A DNA stretch of 8,475 bases from an uncultured Eubacteriales bacterium (lineage in GTDB: Bacteria > Bacillota_A > Clostridia > Peptostreptococcales > Anaerovoracaceae): assembly GCA_902790885.1 (NCBI GenBank), contig CADATR010000070.1, forward strand, positions 1 through 8,475. The letters run 5' to 3'. Under the pieces are notes generated by a model. The model worked only from the letters and a program-made list of their open reading frames with translations. It was not told the DNA's origin and did not search any database. The position numbers and the translations under genes were made by a program. Each line of letters begins with the position of its first letter. The stretch's first letter is position 1. Positions 7,610 through 8,475 of the stretch are shown here, piece after piece.

Positions 7610-7636
7610 GACATATTGGAAACTGACCCCTATAAT
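7608..7636 (+). promoter_or_regulatory. Consensus sigma-A promoter for the atp genes
   Basis: TTGACA (7608-7613) and TATAAT (7631-7636) both match the consensus perfectly with an optimal 17-bp spacer. Transcription should start near A7643, giving a leader of about 37 nt to the atpE ATG. This predicts strong constitutive expression and argues that the ATP synthase transcript begins here rather than at an upstream atpB or atpI. Confidence 0.9.
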
Positions 7637-7663
7637 ATCCATAGTATATGTTATAACTTTTTT

Positions 7664-7670
7664 AGGAGGA
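7664..7670 (+). promoter_or_regulatory. Strong ribosome binding site for atpE
   Basis: AGGAGGA lies 9 nt before the ATG at 7680, in an AT-rich context free of obvious pairing. It decides the start of atpE against the in-frame TTG at 7608, which is the -35 box. High initiation suits subunit c, which is needed in many copies per enzyme. Confidence 0.9.
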
Positions 7671-7679
7671 TTAATTATT

Positions 7680-7907
7680 ATGGCTACTGGATTAATCGCA
7701 ATTGGCGCTGGAATCGCAGTTCTCACTGGTTTTGGCGGCGGTATTGGTATCGGCATAGCTACATCAAAGGCATCAGAGGCAGTTGCCAGACAGCCTGAAG
7801 CAAGAGGTGCGATCAACGGAACTCTTATCCTCGGCTGCGCGCTCGCAGAAGCAACAGCTATTTACGGCCTCGTAGTAGCTCTCCTTATCATCATAATGCT
7901 CGGCTAA
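7680..7907 (+). CDS. atpE: ATP synthase F0 subunit c
   Basis: This 75-residue proteolipid forms the rotating membrane ring of F-type ATP synthase. Two hydrophobic helices (about 4-28 and 48-73) are joined by the polar loop ARQPEARG (36-43), the family hallmark. Helix 1 carries the glycine pattern GFGGGIG (17-23) for ring packing. Helix 2 carries the ion-binding E57 in LAEATAIY. By alignment to the Propionigenium/Ilyobacter subunit, Gln32 is replaced by I24 and Ser66 by A58, while Thr67 (T59) and Tyr70 (Y62) are kept. Loss of Gln and Ser argues for H+ rather than Na+ coupling, as inference. It has its own consensus promoter and RBS, and no atpB precedes it. AtpF starts 91 nt downstream, after a hairpin. 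Confidence 0.96.
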   Translation: MATGLIAIGAGIAVLTGFGGGIGIGIATSKASEAVARQPEARGAINGTLILGCALAEATAIYGLVVALLIIIMLG

Positions 7908-7932
7908 GCATTTTAATGCTTTTGACCGCATA

Positions 7933-7953
7933 TCTGTCCGCGGAGCGGACGGA
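7933..7953 (+). other. GC-rich intercistronic stem-loop between atpE and atpF
   Basis: TCTGTCCGC (7933-7941) pairs with GCGGACGGA (7945-7953), nine pairs with one G-U, around a GGA triloop. No T-run follows, and atpF continues 46 nt later with its own RBS, so a full terminator is unlikely. It could be a processing or stabilising element for the atpE mRNA or an attenuator that lowers atpF relative to atpE. A smaller imperfect palindrome, GCATT-TT-AATGC (7908-7919), directly follows the atpE stop. Confidence 0.6.
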
Positions 7954-7986
7954 CGAAGTATCAATGATAACTAAAGGAGAAGTATT

Positions 7987-7991
7987 GGAGG
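7987..7991 (+). promoter_or_regulatory. Ribosome binding site deciding the GTG start of atpF
   Basis: GGAGG lies 7 nt before the GTG at 7999. A second purine-rich stretch AAAGGAGA (7973-7980) lies farther upstream without a suitable in-frame start codon. Confidence 0.75.
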
Positions 7992-7998
7992 CAATAGC

Positions 7999-8475
7999 GT
8001 GCTCACGTTAAATTGGAATGTCTTCTGGATTGTATTTAACTTAATAGTACTCTTTTTCCTGCTCAAGATATTTCTGTTCAAGCCTATCAAGAACATCATG
8101 GACAAGCGTACAGAGCTCATTCAGGGTGAGATAGATTCGGCAGAGACGAAGAACAGAGAAGCCGGTGAGCTGAAAGACAAGTATGAAGCGTCTCTGAGCA
8201 GTGCCAAGGAAGAGTCAGCGCAGATCGTAAGCAACGCAAAAGACCGCGCAAATGTTCAGTACGACCAGATTGTAGATAAGGCAAATGCAGACGCGAAGCA
8301 GATCATGGAGCAGGCTCACAAGACTGCTGAGCTTGACCGCGAGCAGCTTATGAGAAGCGCTCAGAGCGAACTTGCCGATGTCGCGATGGCAGCGGCAGTC
8401 AAGCTGATCGGTGAAAGCGTCAATGACGAGTCGAACCGCGCGATGCTTGACAGATACCTTGCTGGAGAGGGGTCG
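7999..8475 (+). CDS. atpF: ATP synthase F0 subunit b, 3' end outside window
   Basis: Subunit b is the peripheral stalk that holds F1 to F0 as a stator. The frame is open from the GTG at 7999 to the window edge, 159 codons without a stop; the family is about 155-170 residues, so little is missing. The N-terminus LTLNWNVFWIVFNLIVLFFLLKIFLFKPI gives one membrane helix at about 8-28, followed by KPI and then a long charged, Ala/Glu/Lys-rich coiled coil (about 31-135), the standard layout. The final visible part, VAMAAAVKLIGESVNDESNRAMLDRYL, matches the C-terminal region that meets subunit delta. The start is GTG with GGAGG in front; the in-frame stop TAA at 7972-7974 limits extension upstream. 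AtpH, atpA and the rest are expected beyond the window but not seen. Confidence 0.93.
   Translation, partial: MLTLNWNVFWIVFNLIVLFFLLKIFLFKPIKNIMDKRTELIQGEIDSAETKNREAGELKDKYEASLSSAKEESAQIVSNAKDRANVQYDQIVDKANADAKQIMEQAHKTAELDREQLMRSAQSELADVAMAAAVKLIGESVNDESNRAMLDRYLAGEGS

Noticed and set aside
7608..7679. N-terminal extension of atpE starting at TTG 7608
   Set aside because: The TTG is the -35 box of a perfect promoter, so the extension is not transcribed; the ATG at 7680 has a strong RBS and gives the normal 75-residue subunit c.
7964..8011. 15-codon open frame (MITKGEVLEAIACSR) overlapping the atpF start
   Set aside because: No good RBS before its ATG and no recognisable feature; it could only matter as a leader peptide, for which there is no further evidence.
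1..8475. tRNA or rRNA genes, CRISPR arrays, insertion sequences with transposase, defence or phage genes
   Set aside because: None seen by eye: no regular direct repeats with spacers, no transposase or integrase motifs, no tRNA-like cloverleaf recognised in the gaps.

Overview
The window is a stretch of ordinary bacterial chromosome, entirely plus-strand, that looks like a moderate-GC member of the Firmicutes, most likely class Clostridia. The reasons are strong AGGAGG-type ribosome binding sites, frequent AUA (Ile) and AGA/AGG (Arg) codons, the gene order prs-pth-mfd (as in Bacillus/Clostridium) and a SpoVB/YtgP-type flippase. The genus cannot be fixed from sequence alone.

Layout. (1) 2-4357: the 3' end of prs (PRPP synthetase), then pth (peptidyl-tRNA hydrolase) and mfd (transcription-repair coupling factor). 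They are tightly packed, pth and mfd overlap by 11 nt, and this is probably the tail of one operon. (2) 4358-4616: a 259-bp gap with no gene. It holds a possible hairpin right after the mfd stop, a striking 145-bp nested imperfect palindrome (4409-4553), and a promoter plus strong RBS for the next gene. (3) 4617-7562: a two-gene unit with zero spacing, made of a metal-dependent amidohydrolase of the MTA/SAH deaminase-like group and a many-TM MOP-superfamily lipid/polysaccharide flippase. (4) 7563-8475: an AT-rich promoter region with a perfect TTGACA-17-TATAAT promoter, atpE (F0 subunit c), a GC-rich intercistronic hairpin, and atpF (subunit b, running off the end). This is the beginning of an ATP synthase operon that, unusually, has no atpB in front of atpE.

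How the genes fit together. Region 1 is housekeeping (nucleotide precursor supply, recycling of stalled peptidyl-tRNA, repair at stalled RNA polymerase). In B. subtilis the order is prs-ctc-pth-fin-mfd-spoVT-yabM, where yabM encodes a SpoVB-like flippase. The flippase here may be the remnant of that synteny, with ctc, fin and spoVT absent and an amidohydrolase plus a palindromic element in their place. Subunit c has the ion-binding Glu but lacks the Gln and Ser of the known Na+ ligands, so a proton-driven enzyme is the simpler reading.

I see no sign of a new multi-gene system. The points most worth a second look are the palindromic element, the start of the atp operon (missing atpB, inverted repeat touching the -35 box) and the subfamily of the amidohydrolase.
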